Below are positions 1 through 6,682 of a stretch of DNA of 8,225 nucleotides, piece by piece. Location: assembly GCA_038240835.1 (NCBI GenBank), contig JBBRGJ010000148.1, forward strand, positions 1 through 8,225. The letters run 5' to 3'. How positions within the stretch are numbered: position 1 is the first letter of the stretch; each line of letters begins with the position of its first letter. The notes beneath the pieces are model-generated. The model saw nothing but the letters and a program-made list of their open reading frames with translations. It had not been told where the DNA came from and searched no databases. The position numbers and the translations under genes are program-made. This stretch comes from JBAXTE01 sp038240835. Lineage in GTDB: Bacteria > Bacteroidota > Bacteroidia > Bacteroidales > WCHB1-69.

Positions 1-314
1 CAGAGAGAAAACAAAAGTTGAGGACGCAGAGCCGCGAAGCGGGTTGAATGAAGAATAAGAAGAAGAAGAAGTGATGAGTGCGCAAAGCGAATCTAAAGAA
101 GAAGAAGAAGAAATAACCGCAGAGGTCGCAGAGAGAAAACAAAAGTTGAGGACGCAGAGCCGCGAAGCGGGTTGAATGAATAATAAGAAGAAGAAGAAGT
201 GATGAGTGCGCAAAGCGAATCTAAAGAAGAAGAAGAAGAAGAAATAACCGCAGAGGTCGCAGAGAGAAAACAAAAGTTGAGGACGCAGAGCCGCGAAGCG
301 GGTTGAATGAAGAA
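1..314. repeat. Tandem array of a ~128-bp repeat unit (two full copies and a partial third)
   Basis: Copy 1 spans 1-128, copy 2 spans 129-259 (131 bp) and a partial third copy spans 260-314. The copies are nearly identical: copy 2 has one G-to-T change at 181 and one extra GAA triplet (six instead of five in the run 226-243). The array may extend left of the window. Each unit contains a CGCAGAGGTCGCAGAGAG-like block, a small CCGC-GAA-GCGG hairpin, a first run of GAA/AAG triplets, a GTGCGCAAAGCGAATC block with a CGC-AAA-GCG mini hairpin, and a second GAA run. The unit length is not a multiple of three and no long frame crosses it, so it is not a coding repeat. Adjacent copies with no unique spacers rule out CRISPR. 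I infer recently expanded intergenic satellite-like DNA. Confidence 0.95.
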
Positions 315-406
315 GGTGAAAGGTGAAGGGTGAAAGGTGCACTTCGATCACGCCAAGTCGTGACAGGCTAGGCTCAGTGACCAAAGGGTGAAAGGTGAAA
401 GGTAAA
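314..406. repeat. AGGTGAA heptad repeats flanking a CACTTCG...CAGTGACC element
   Basis: Heptads AGGTGAA, AGGTGAA and GGGTGAA plus a partial AGGTG run from 314 to 339. After a 43-bp insert (340-382) the heptads resume as GGGTGAA, AGGTGAA and AGGTAAA (386-406). The insert begins CACTTCGATCACG and ends GGCTCAGTGACC. It contains a 5-bp inverted repeat (TCACG 348-352, CGTGA 359-363) and a direct AGGCTAGGCT doublet. From memory it resembles the dispersed CACTTCG...CTCAGTGACC elements common between genes of Bacteroidota, here lying inside the heptad run. It has no coding potential. Confidence 0.75.
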
Positions 407-470
407 AGGAAGAAGAAGCAAGAATACAGAAGAAAGAATTTTTAGTCTACCTAGCAAGCTGGTAGATAAA

Positions 471-584
471 TGCCCTTCGTGGCGAAAATAAAAATTAGTG
501 CCTTGGTGCCTTAGTGGCAAAAAAAATCTTAGTGCCTTGGAGGCGAAAAAAAAAAAAAAAATAGTGCCTTAGTGCCTTAGTGGC
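471..584. repeat. Octamer TTAGTGCC / TTAGTGGC repeat cluster upstream of dgt
   Basis: Three related blocks lie at 495-518 (TTAGTGCC, TTGGTGCC, TTAGTGGC), 529-544 (TTAGTGCC, TTGGAGGC) and 562-584 (TAGTGCC, TTAGTGCC, TTAGTGGC). A diverged relative, TGCCCTTCGTGGCG, sits at 471-484. A-rich spacers separate the blocks, including an uninterrupted run of 16 A at 546-561. Repeats of the form CTTAGTGCCTTAGTGGC are, from memory, widespread in Flavobacterium-like intergenic DNA. The last copy ends 25 bp before the preferred dgt start, so the repeats form the whole immediate upstream region of that gene. No promoter match of the TAnnTTTG type was seen in it. Confidence 0.85.
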
Positions 585-609
585 AAGAATAATCAAGAAT
601 AGAGAAAAC

Positions 610-1956
610 ATGAATTGGAATCATTTATTATCTTCCCTCAGATATGGTCAGGAATCTCGAATTGGAGTGGATTTGGAGTTTGAGCGGACTCAGTTTCAGA
701 AAGATTACGACCGAATTATATTTTCTTCTCCGTTTAGGAGGTTGCAGAATAAAACGCAAGTGTTCCCTTTGCCAGGAGGAATTTTTGTCCACAACAGACT
801 TACGCACAGTTTAGAAGTATCTTCGGTGGGACGAACTTTGGGGACTATTCTCTCTAATAAACTCAAAACGATGGAGGAGTACAAAGACAATCTTTTTATC
901 TCCGAAATTGGGAACATTATTGGGGCAGCTTGCTTGGCGCACGACTTAGGCAATCCAGCATTTGGTCACTCTGGAGAGAAAGCTATTTCGCAATACTTTA
1001 TCGAAAACGAATCCATTTACAAACCGTTAATTTCCGAACAGCAGTGGGCAGATATTACCAGTTTTGAAGGCAATGCAAACTCCCTCAGAATTTTGACCCA
1101 TGATTTTTATGGTCGTCCCGAAAGCCAGTTTGCCCTCACCTACTCTACCATTGCTGCTTTGATAAAATATCCATGTTCGTCGCTGGCGGCAGGTGATAAA
1201 ACGAAGATTTACAAAAAGAAATATGGTTATTTTACAGCCGAAGAACCTGCATTCTTGAAGATTGTAGAACAACTTGGAATGCAAAAAATGGAAGAGAATC
1301 CGCTCTCCTATTACCGACATCCACTCTCTTTTTTGGTAGAAGCTGCCGATGATATTTGTTACAACATCATCGATATTGAAGATGCGCACCGGTTGAAAAT
1401 TCTCAACTTACAAGATATCAAAGACTTATTACTCCCACTCTTGGGTGAAGAGAGCGAAAACACGCTTCTTCGAATGGAAAAACTATTGGACGACAACGAC
1501 AAAGTATCACTCCTTCGAGCCAAAGTAATCAATATCCTCGTCCATAAATGCGCCGATGCTTTTTGGAACAACCATGAAGCAATCATGAACGGAACACTAA
1601 ACTGTGATTTAAAAAGTTGTTTGGACACCACGACCAAAGAGCTCATTAATATTATTGAAAATCAATCGGTTAAGAAAATATACAACTATACCACGGTCAT
1701 CGAAAAAGAGATCGCGGGTTACAAAATAATTGGGGGACTTTTGGAGGAGTTTATCCCTGCGATTTTAGGCACGGGAAAAAGCAAACATTACAACCAAAAA
1801 TTAATTCAACTAATTCCCATTCAGTTTACGCCAACATCCAACGATGCCTATTCCAAAATCATGTCGATATTGGATTACATCTCGGGAATGACCGATTTAT
1901 ATGCCGTAGAACTATATCGAAAGATAAAAGGAATTGCATTTCCGGAATACAGTTAG
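610..1956 (+). CDS. dgt: dGTPase-like deoxyguanosinetriphosphate triphosphohydrolase (HD superfamily)
   Basis: Predicted cytoplasmic metal-dependent hydrolase of the Dgt family, which converts dGTP to deoxyguanosine and triphosphate and so trims the dNTP pool. The 448-aa product carries the HD-domain metal ligands: His66 in NRLTHSLEV, the His111-Asp112 pair with His120 in AHDLGNPAFGHSGE, and an Asp pair near 247-248 in EAADDICYNIID. The N-terminal YDRIIFSSPFRRLQNKTQV segment, which precedes the HD core, is typical of the family. An in-frame GTG at 580 would add ten residues, but it lies inside the octamer repeat. The ATG at 610 gives the family-like MNW start, so I prefer it. There is no clear Shine-Dalgarno sequence. 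The gene is full length and looks intact. The helicase starts 66 bp downstream. Some Dgt-like proteins hydrolyse other dNTPs, so exact substrate range is not visible. Confidence 0.95.
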   Translation: MNWNHLLSSLRYGQESRIGVDLEFERTQFQKDYDRIIFSSPFRRLQNKTQVFPLPGGIFVHNRLTHSLEVSSVGRTLGTILSNKLKTMEEYKDNLFISEIGNIIGAACLAHDLGNPAFGHSGEKAISQYFIENESIYKPLISEQQWADITSFEGNANSLRILTHDFYGRPESQFALTYSTIAALIKYPCSSLAAGDKTKIYKKKYGYFTAEEPAFLKIVEQLGMQKMEENPLSYYRHPLSFLVEAADDICYNIIDIEDAHRLKILNLQDIKDLLLPLLGEESENTLLRMEKLLDDNDKVSLLRAKVINILVHKCADAFWNNHEAIMNGTLNCDLKSCLDTTTKELINIIENQSVKKIYNYTTVIEKEIAGYKIIGGLLEEFIPAILGTGKSKHYNQKLIQLIPIQFTPTSNDAYSKIMSILDYISGMTDLYAVELYRKIKGIAFPEYS

Positions 1957-1994
1957 GATTTACGGAGCAAAAAAATAAATCCAAAAAAAAATGA

Positions 1995-2002
1995 TACCTT
2001 TG
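1995..2002 (+). promoter_or_regulatory. Candidate Bacteroidota -7 promoter element (TACCTTTG)
   Basis: TACCTTTG matches the Bacteroidota -7 consensus TAnnTTTG and lies in the dgt-helicase gap, 20 bp before the helicase ATG. No TTG is found about 19 bp upstream, so the -33 half is missing or poor. If used, it would give a leader of roughly 15 nt and transcription of the helicase and Lnb genes independent of dgt. Confidence 0.5.
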
Positions 2003-2022
2003 TCATCTACAAATAATTAACA

Positions 2023-3282
2023 ATGAATTTCAGCGAATTTAACTTTCACGAAAAAATTTCAGAAGCCATTTCATACATGGGCTATAAAGAGGCAACACCT
2101 GTTCAAGAATTGTCTATCCCTGAAATAATGAAAGGCAAAGATATTATTGCATGTGCTCAAACGGGGACTGGCAAAACAGCAGCTTATCTGTTGCCTGTAT
2201 TAGACAAAATGTCGATAACCGACGAGGCAATGGGCCTAAACACGCTAATTATCGTTCCTGTACGTGAACTTGCAAAGCAGATTGATCAACAAATAGAAGG
2301 ATTTTCATACTTTCTGCCCATTAATTCTATTTCCATTTATGGCGGTGGTGATGGCATGGATTGGGAATATGAAAAAAAATCGTTGATGGGCGAAGCCAAT
2401 ATTGTGGTAGCAACTCCCGGACGGTTGATTGCCCATCTCAATTTAGGATATGTAAATTTTAGCAATATCAAACATGTCATTTTTGATGAAGCTGACAAAA
2501 TGTTGGATATGGGTTTTTTCTTCGATATTCAAAAGATTGTCTCGTTTCTTCCAAAAGATCGTCAAACTATGATGTTTAGCGCTACCATGCCACCAAAAAT
2601 AAGAACGCTAGCAAAACACATCATGAACCAACCCAAAGAGATTACCATCGGATTGGCCAAACCTGCGGAAGGTATCACCCAATCAGTGTATTACGCTTTT
2701 GAAACTCAGAAACCCGCATTGTTGAATTTAATCATTCAAGATCGTCCGCAATACGATAGCATTTTAATATTTACTTCCACCAAAAGCAAAGTCAACACCA
2801 TTGTTCGCTCCATCCGCCAAGTAGAAAAAAGCATCGATGCTGTTTCATCAGATTTAGAACAAAATGCACGAGAAGATTCGTTGCGGAAATTCACCGCTCG
2901 TCAAACTCGTATTTTAGTCGCTACCGACGTTTTAAGTCGAGGAATCGATATCAAAGACATCAACTTAGTGATCAATTACGACTGTCCTCACGAAGCGGAA
3001 TCGTACGTTCACCGCATTGGACGAACTGCCCGTGCATCCACCAAAGGCGAAGCCATTACACTGGTAGGAGAAAACGACGTTCGCAAGTTTAAATCCATCG
3101 AACGACTCATTGATGCGACCATTAACACCCTTGAAATTCCTCAATCCATCGGCGTAGGACCAAATCCTGATGAGTTAGAAAAAGCTTCTAAAAAAGGATT
3201 TTCTAAAGGTGGACCGAACAAAAACACAAAATTCAGAAAACCATTCCATAAATCTAAACCCAATGATAAGAAACCGCAGTAA
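2023..3282 (+). CDS. rhlE: DEAD-box ATP-dependent RNA helicase (RhlE-like)
   Basis: Cytoplasmic ATP-dependent RNA unwinding enzyme, expected to act in ribosome assembly, RNA decay or cold adaptation. All helicase motifs are present in the 419-aa product: Q motif (Phe3 and ATPVQ 24-28), Walker A AQTGTGKT 45-52, Ia PVRELA 79-84, Ib TPGR 131-134, DEAD 155-158, SAT 186-188, motif V TDVLSRGID 301-309 and motif VI HRIGRTAR 330-337. DEADKMLDMGF is the RhlE-style form of motif II. A Lys/Gly/Asn-rich basic tail from about 388 is likely an RNA-binding extension. The ATG at 2023 is the natural start because the Q motif begins immediately. The 3' end overlaps the next gene by 20 bp in another frame, so the two are probably co-transcribed. 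The RhlE subfamily label is by motif resemblance; several DEAD-box paralogues exist in this group. Confidence 0.95.
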   Translation: MNFSEFNFHEKISEAISYMGYKEATPVQELSIPEIMKGKDIIACAQTGTGKTAAYLLPVLDKMSITDEAMGLNTLIIVPVRELAKQIDQQIEGFSYFLPINSISIYGGGDGMDWEYEKKSLMGEANIVVATPGRLIAHLNLGYVNFSNIKHVIFDEADKMLDMGFFFDIQKIVSFLPKDRQTMMFSATMPPKIRTLAKHIMNQPKEITIGLAKPAEGITQSVYYAFETQKPALLNLIIQDRPQYDSILIFTSTKSKVNTIVRSIRQVEKSIDAVSSDLEQNAREDSLRKFTARQTRILVATDVLSRGIDIKDINLVINYDCPHEAESYVHRIGRTARASTKGEAITLVGENDVRKFKSIERLIDATINTLEIPQSIGVGPNPDELEKASKKGFSKGGPNKNTKFRKPFHKSKPNDKKPQ

Positions 3283-4432
3283 TTTTGTCGTTATACTCAT
3301 TGCTTTTCTAATCTCAATCAACACTATTTCAGCTCAAAAGGAGACCAAGCTAACTTTGCTTACTTGCGGAGCGGGAACAGATTTGTATGCAGCATTTGGA
3401 CACAGTGCCGTAAGAATAATCTCTCCTTCCGACACCATGGATATGATTTATAATTTTGGAATTTTTGATTTTAACGATCCCGATTTTTATCCAAAATTTT
3501 TGAACGGCATCATGCTTTATATGCTTGGCACTCAATATACCGATGATTTTATTATGGATTATAGCGAAGATAATCGGTGGGTGGTGGAGCAAACAATCAA
3601 TCTGCCTGACTCTACTCAAATTGCGCTGGTGGAATGGTTGGTATTTACCCGAAAACCAGAAAACAGAAAATATTATTACGATTTTTTGCGCAACAACTGC
3701 TCGTCCAAACTTAGGGATATTGTGATGATTATGCAATACAACAACCTGAAATTCAGCAACCCACGTCTCAACAAAACTCACCGAGATTTGCTTGCAGAGT
3801 GCATGCGCGAAAACAAATGGGCAGGTTTTGGAATCAACGTATTATTGAGTTCCCTCATCGATGTAAAAGTAACGCCGTTTGAAGAGATGTTTTTGCCCGA
3901 TTATTTGTCCAAACATGGCGAAAAAGTCACCATTGGCAGCACTCCAGTTTTAGGCAAACCCGTACATATTAATCAAGTGCCCATCACCTATCCTACTTGG
4001 CATTTCTCGTTTACCGACCCCGTGATGATCATGATTTATCTATTGATTATCACCCTGTTATATCGAAAAAACTGGTTACGAAACACCTTTTTCATCCTCG
4101 TGGCACTGGTGGGAGTTTTTCTAATTTATATGTGGTTTGGCACGCAGCAGACTTATGTAAAATACAATTACAACATCTTGTGGCTAAATCCCCTTTATTT
4201 GTTGTTGATTCCGATGATGGCTTTCAAAAAACAGTTCGCATCCTTTGGGTTGCTAATCGCCATTTTGCTCTGTCAAGTAATTGTACTTTTTGCATGGCTT
4301 TTTAAAATTCAAGGGTTTGATATTGCTTTTTTCCCGATGATTGTCATGTTGATGGTTTACAATGTGAGAGCATTGATTTTGATGAAACCCAGAACAATGT
4401 TTTTTAGAGAAGCTCAGGAAGAACTTGTATAG
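3263..4432 (+). CDS. lnb: Lnb/DUF4105 family membrane protein, probable lipoprotein N-acyltransferase
   Basis: The 389-aa product has an N-terminal hydrophobic signal (about 8-24, possible cleavage SA|Q), a periplasmic domain of about 225 residues, then about five transmembrane segments (near 253-267, 275-292, 305-321, 328-347 and 353-373). The periplasmic part matches the Lnb_N/DUF4105 pattern: LTCGAGTDLYAAFGHSAVRI with His47, the NFGIFDF motif at 64-70, and LRNNCSSKLRD with Cys146. His47 and Cys146 are the likely catalytic pair. Family members in Bacteroides have been linked to N-acylation of lipoprotein N-termini; this role is transferred by homology, not shown here. An upstream in-frame ATG at 3209 is disfavoured because it would put 18 polar residues before the signal peptide. 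Start at 3263 overlaps the helicase stop by 20 bp, suggesting translational coupling. Confidence 0.85.
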   Translation: MIRNRSNFVVILIAFLISINTISAQKETKLTLLTCGAGTDLYAAFGHSAVRIISPSDTMDMIYNFGIFDFNDPDFYPKFLNGIMLYMLGTQYTDDFIMDYSEDNRWVVEQTINLPDSTQIALVEWLVFTRKPENRKYYYDFLRNNCSSKLRDIVMIMQYNNLKFSNPRLNKTHRDLLAECMRENKWAGFGINVLLSSLIDVKVTPFEEMFLPDYLSKHGEKVTIGSTPVLGKPVHINQVPITYPTWHFSFTDPVMIMIYLLIITLLYRKNWLRNTFFILVALVGVFLIYMWFGTQQTYVKYNYNILWLNPLYLLLIPMMAFKKQFASFGLLIAILLCQVIVLFAWLFKIQGFDIAFFPMIVMLMVYNVRALILMKPRTMFFREAQEELV

Positions 4433-4559
4433 GGAATCTTTGAAACTGGATAGAAGTAGGAAGCGTCCTGATAACAAAACATTATAGCAAACTCAAAAAT
4501 TTAATGCAATTTTGAAAACAAAAATCAATAATTATTCAGTACCAAAACTAAACTGCATT

Positions 4560-5033
4560 ATGAAAAAGTTAGAACAAATAGAACCTTACAAAGAAAAGAT
4601 GGATTCTTTGTTTGAAGAATTATATAAAGAATTCACGAAGACTGTTTTTATGAAAAGAAGTGAATTACCTTCATACGGTGGCATATATGTTTTCTACGAA
4701 AAAGAGAAACCAATATATGTTGGACGTGCAAACAATATTCGCAAAAGAGTCCAATGGCATACAAGGGCCAGTTCGGGGAGTGAAAGCGCGACTTTTGCCT
4801 TTAACCTTGCGAAAAATGAATATGGAGAGAAGTTGGGAATAACTCACAAGAGAAAAGAATTAATGGATATTGAAATTTTCAAAGAAATTTTCACAAAGCA
4901 CAAATTGAATTTAACAAACCTAGAATTCAAATGTATCTGCGTGGAAAATGATATTTTGCAAACAATGTTTGAACCATATCTCGCTTATAAATTAAAGACA
5001 TATCCTATAAACAACATATTTGAAAATCATTAA
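4560..5033 (+). CDS. Small GIY-YIG family nuclease domain protein
   Basis: The 157-aa product has an N-terminal helical stretch (about 1-35) followed by a single GIY-YIG fold: GIY at 41-43, YVG at 53-55, Arg61 in NNIRKR, and Glu138 in FEPYLAYKL as the expected metal-binding acid. The segment SSGSESATFAFNLAK (71-85) is shared, as I recall, with stand-alone GIY-YIG proteins rather than with UvrC. No second domain (UvrC, HNH, methylase or DNA-binding module) is present, so it could be a repair or restriction-type nuclease or a homing relic; the target is unknown. A TTG at 4512 would add 16 residues, but the ATG at 4560 is preferred since the family helix starts there. No SD sequence or TAnnTTTG promoter was seen in the 127-bp gap before it. 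It is flanked downstream by its own terminator. Confidence 0.85.
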   Translation: MKKLEQIEPYKEKMDSLFEELYKEFTKTVFMKRSELPSYGGIYVFYEKEKPIYVGRANNIRKRVQWHTRASSGSESATFAFNLAKNEYGEKLGITHKRKELMDIEIFKEIFTKHKLNLTNLEFKCICVENDILQTMFEPYLAYKLKTYPINNIFENH

Positions 5034-5054
5034 TAAAAGACAAAGATTTGATTA

Positions 5055-5078
5055 AAACCCACCTAGGGTTTAATTTTT
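5055..5078 (+). terminator. Probable intrinsic terminator of the GIY-YIG gene
   Basis: Hairpin AAACCC (5055-5060), loop ACCTA, GGGTTT (5066-5071), followed by TAATTTTTATAATC and later a run of T. It lies 21 bp after the stop codon, the expected position and orientation. The stem is short (6 bp, extendable past a bulged A by flanking TT/AA). Confidence 0.6.
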
Positions 5079-5166
5079 ATAATCTTTTTTGCAAAAAAAA
5101 TTAGTGAAGAAATCTGATGACTTGTAGTCCTCCTATCACTTGCAAATATTAGAGCTTTCGTTTAAT

Positions 5167-5208
5167 ATAAAATCCCACGAAAAGAAAAGACTTTTCGTGG
5201 GATTTTAT
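5167..5208. terminator. Bidirectional intrinsic terminator between converging genes
   Basis: A perfect 18-bp inverted repeat: ATAAAATCCCACGAAAAG (5167-5184) pairs with CTTTTCGTGGGATTTTAT (5191-5208) around a 6-nt AAAAGA loop. The A/T-rich outer arms supply a U-rich tail in either direction. It sits between the + strand GIY-YIG gene and the - strand ompA-like gene, so it probably stops both transcripts. Confidence 0.85.
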
Positions 5209-5242
5209 TATGTGTAGTTCTAAACACTATTGTCCAATAAAT

Positions 5243-5285
5243 AATGAGATTCCTCACTTCACTATGTTTCGTTCGGAATCTCATT
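5243..5285. repeat. Palindromic REP-like element (GAGATTCC...GGAATCTC)
   Basis: Inverted repeat AATGAGATTCC (5243-5253) and GGAATCTCATT (5275-5285), 11 bp perfect, with a 21-nt spacer TCACTTCACTATGTTTCGTTC-like in content, followed by CTGTCGG. From memory this GAGATTCCTCACTTC...TTCGGAAT form is a dispersed intergenic repeat in many Flavobacteriales genomes. It lies 31 bp beyond the stop codon of the ompA-like gene and may contribute to 3' end formation. There is no long T run next to it, so I call it a repeat rather than a terminator. Confidence 0.65.
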
Positions 5286-5316
5286 CTGTCGGTGGAACAA
5301 CCACGATTTCTAAAAA

Positions 5317-6672
5317 TTATTTGACAAACAACTCTACCCTCCGGTTTTTCATTCTATTCTCTATATTTGTATTTGGAGCGATAGGTTGAAGATAATACTT
5401 TGTTTGGGTTGTTATCTGTTTTGCTGGAGCACCGTATTTCATCAACAAATTTTTGACTTTTTGAGCTCTCTTTAACCCAATTTTAATGTTTGCTTTCTTT
5501 GATCCTTCATTGGAGGTATGTCCAACAACAAGAATTTTCATTTTTGGATTATGTTTGAGCAACTGGGCCAATTCTTTCAATTTATCAACTTGCACTTCAA
5601 TTGGAGCTTTCGAATCAAATGTGTAATTAATTTTGATCTCATGGATGATTTTATTTGCTTCGTCTATCGGCAATCCTTTTTCTAAAATTACATTAGAAAT
5701 TTCAGGCTCTTTGGGAGTTTCAACTACGATCGCAGGGACAACTTCTTCGATTACAGGCTTCTCAACTACAACCTCATCAACTACAGGCTCTTCAACCTTA
5801 ACAACCACAGGTTCCGTTTTGGCAACTATCTCAGGATTTACTATTACTGTTTTGGCTTTTGAAGGAATATGCAGATTAATTCCAATTTTAATTCCAGCCG
5901 AAAACAAATTCGCTTTATCCACTTGATCTGAAGACAAAACGCCATTATACGTTCCTCCTTGCTGATAAACAAAATTACTCGTTGGTTTAATTAAATTGTT
6001 TAATCCGTAATTCCCATAAATTCCTAAATACAAATCCATGTTTTTTGACAAATTGTGCAAATAACCGGCATCAAAATAAATAGCGTAGGATGTATTCGCC
6101 GTAAATTTTGAAGCAGCGATTGAATTCAGCGTATAGAAATCATGTTGTGGCATATCACTCAATTCCACATTCCATTGTTGATAGTATCCTTTGGTGTCAA
6201 TTTCGCCAGCAGTACTTTTAAAACTAGTTTTTACTGGAATCGAAATTTTTGCACCCAAGCTAAACATCATCCCTGATTTGTCGTTAAACTTCGTTTGATA
6301 GCTAAATCCAATAGGTATATCTAACGAACCCATGTTTTGGGTTTCTTGCCAATCGGTGTAATAAATACGATAATTATACGCATCGCCGTCGGCATCAACT
6401 GCCGCGTTCGAGGTCATATAATTTAAAGTAGCCACCGATTTAAAAGTTTGAACGCCTAATCCAATTCCAAAACCCAAATGGGAATTGAAAAAATAGTTCC
6501 AACCCAAATTTCCTGTAAATCCTAAACTGTTTTTAACCGTTCCGTTTGCGAGTTTATAATCAATATTATGCATACCTCCGCCTGCATTTATATAAAAGTA
6601 GTTGCCTTTTTCCTGAGCTTGAGCCACTCCACAAAGGATTAGCATCAAGCTTATTACTATATATTTTTTCAT
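5317..6672 (-). CDS. OmpA-family outer membrane protein with N-terminal beta-barrel and OmpA C-terminal domain
   Basis: The 451-aa product has a signal peptide (MKKYIVISLMLILCGVAQAQ, cleavage near 18-20) and a Gly/aromatic-rich region of about 25-270 with alternating strands typical of an outer-membrane beta-barrel. A Val/Pro/Glu-rich linker (about 280-325) follows, then an OmpA-like peptidoglycan-associating domain (about 345-451). In that domain the GHT motif reads GHTSNEG, so Ser387 stands where OmpA family members usually have the Asp that contacts diaminopimelate. The partner Arg402 (LKRAQKV) and the NRRVE signature (443-447) are kept. Expected role: tethering the outer membrane to peptidoglycan and possibly supporting the exported adhesin upstream. 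It starts 10 bp after the stop of the PAS/adhesin gene, with no room for a promoter, so it is probably in one transcript with it. Confidence 0.9.
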   Translation of the reverse strand: MKKYIVISLMLILCGVAQAQEKGNYFYINAGGGMHNIDYKLANGTVKNSLGFTGNLGWNYFFNSHLGFGIGLGVQTFKSVATLNYMTSNAAVDADGDAYNYRIYYTDWQETQNMGSLDIPIGFSYQTKFNDKSGMMFSLGAKISIPVKTSFKSTAGEIDTKGYYQQWNVELSDMPQHDFYTLNSIAASKFTANTSYAIYFDAGYLHNLSKNMDLYLGIYGNYGLNNLIKPTSNFVYQQGGTYNGVLSSDQVDKANLFSAGIKIGINLHIPSKAKTVIVNPEIVAKTEPVVVKVEEPVVDEVVVEKPVIEEVVPAIVVETPKEPEISNVILEKGLPIDEANKIIHEIKINYTFDSKAPIEVQVDKLKELAQLLKHNPKMKILVVGHTSNEGSKKANIKIGLKRAQKVKNLLMKYGAPAKQITTQTKYYLQPIAPNTNIENRMKNRRVELFVK

Positions 6673-6682
6673 GTTTATTCGT

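Noticed and set aside
1..314. CRISPR array
   Set aside because: The copies are contiguous 128-131-bp units with no short repeat/unique spacer alternation and no cas genes nearby.
446..466. Hairpin TCTACC...GGTAGA as a terminator
   Set aside because: No gene ends next to it on either strand within the window and no T run follows on the + strand; it is probably part of the repeat-rich region.
580..609. GTG start extending dgt by ten residues
   Set aside because: It lies inside the octamer repeat and the added residues are not family-like; the ATG at 610 gives the usual MNW start.
705..1646. Minus-strand open frames within dgt
   Set aside because: They lie opposite a well-conserved gene, and show no recognisable domain or start context; the same holds for the small frames opposite or inside the Lnb, ompA-like and PAS/adhesin genes.
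3209..3262. Longer N-terminus for the Lnb-like protein
   Set aside because: It would place 18 polar residues in front of an evident signal peptide and lengthen the overlap with the helicase gene.
4512..4559. TTG start extending the GIY-YIG protein
   Set aside because: It is a rare start codon with no supporting upstream signal; the ATG at 4560 leaves the whole domain and N-terminal helix intact.
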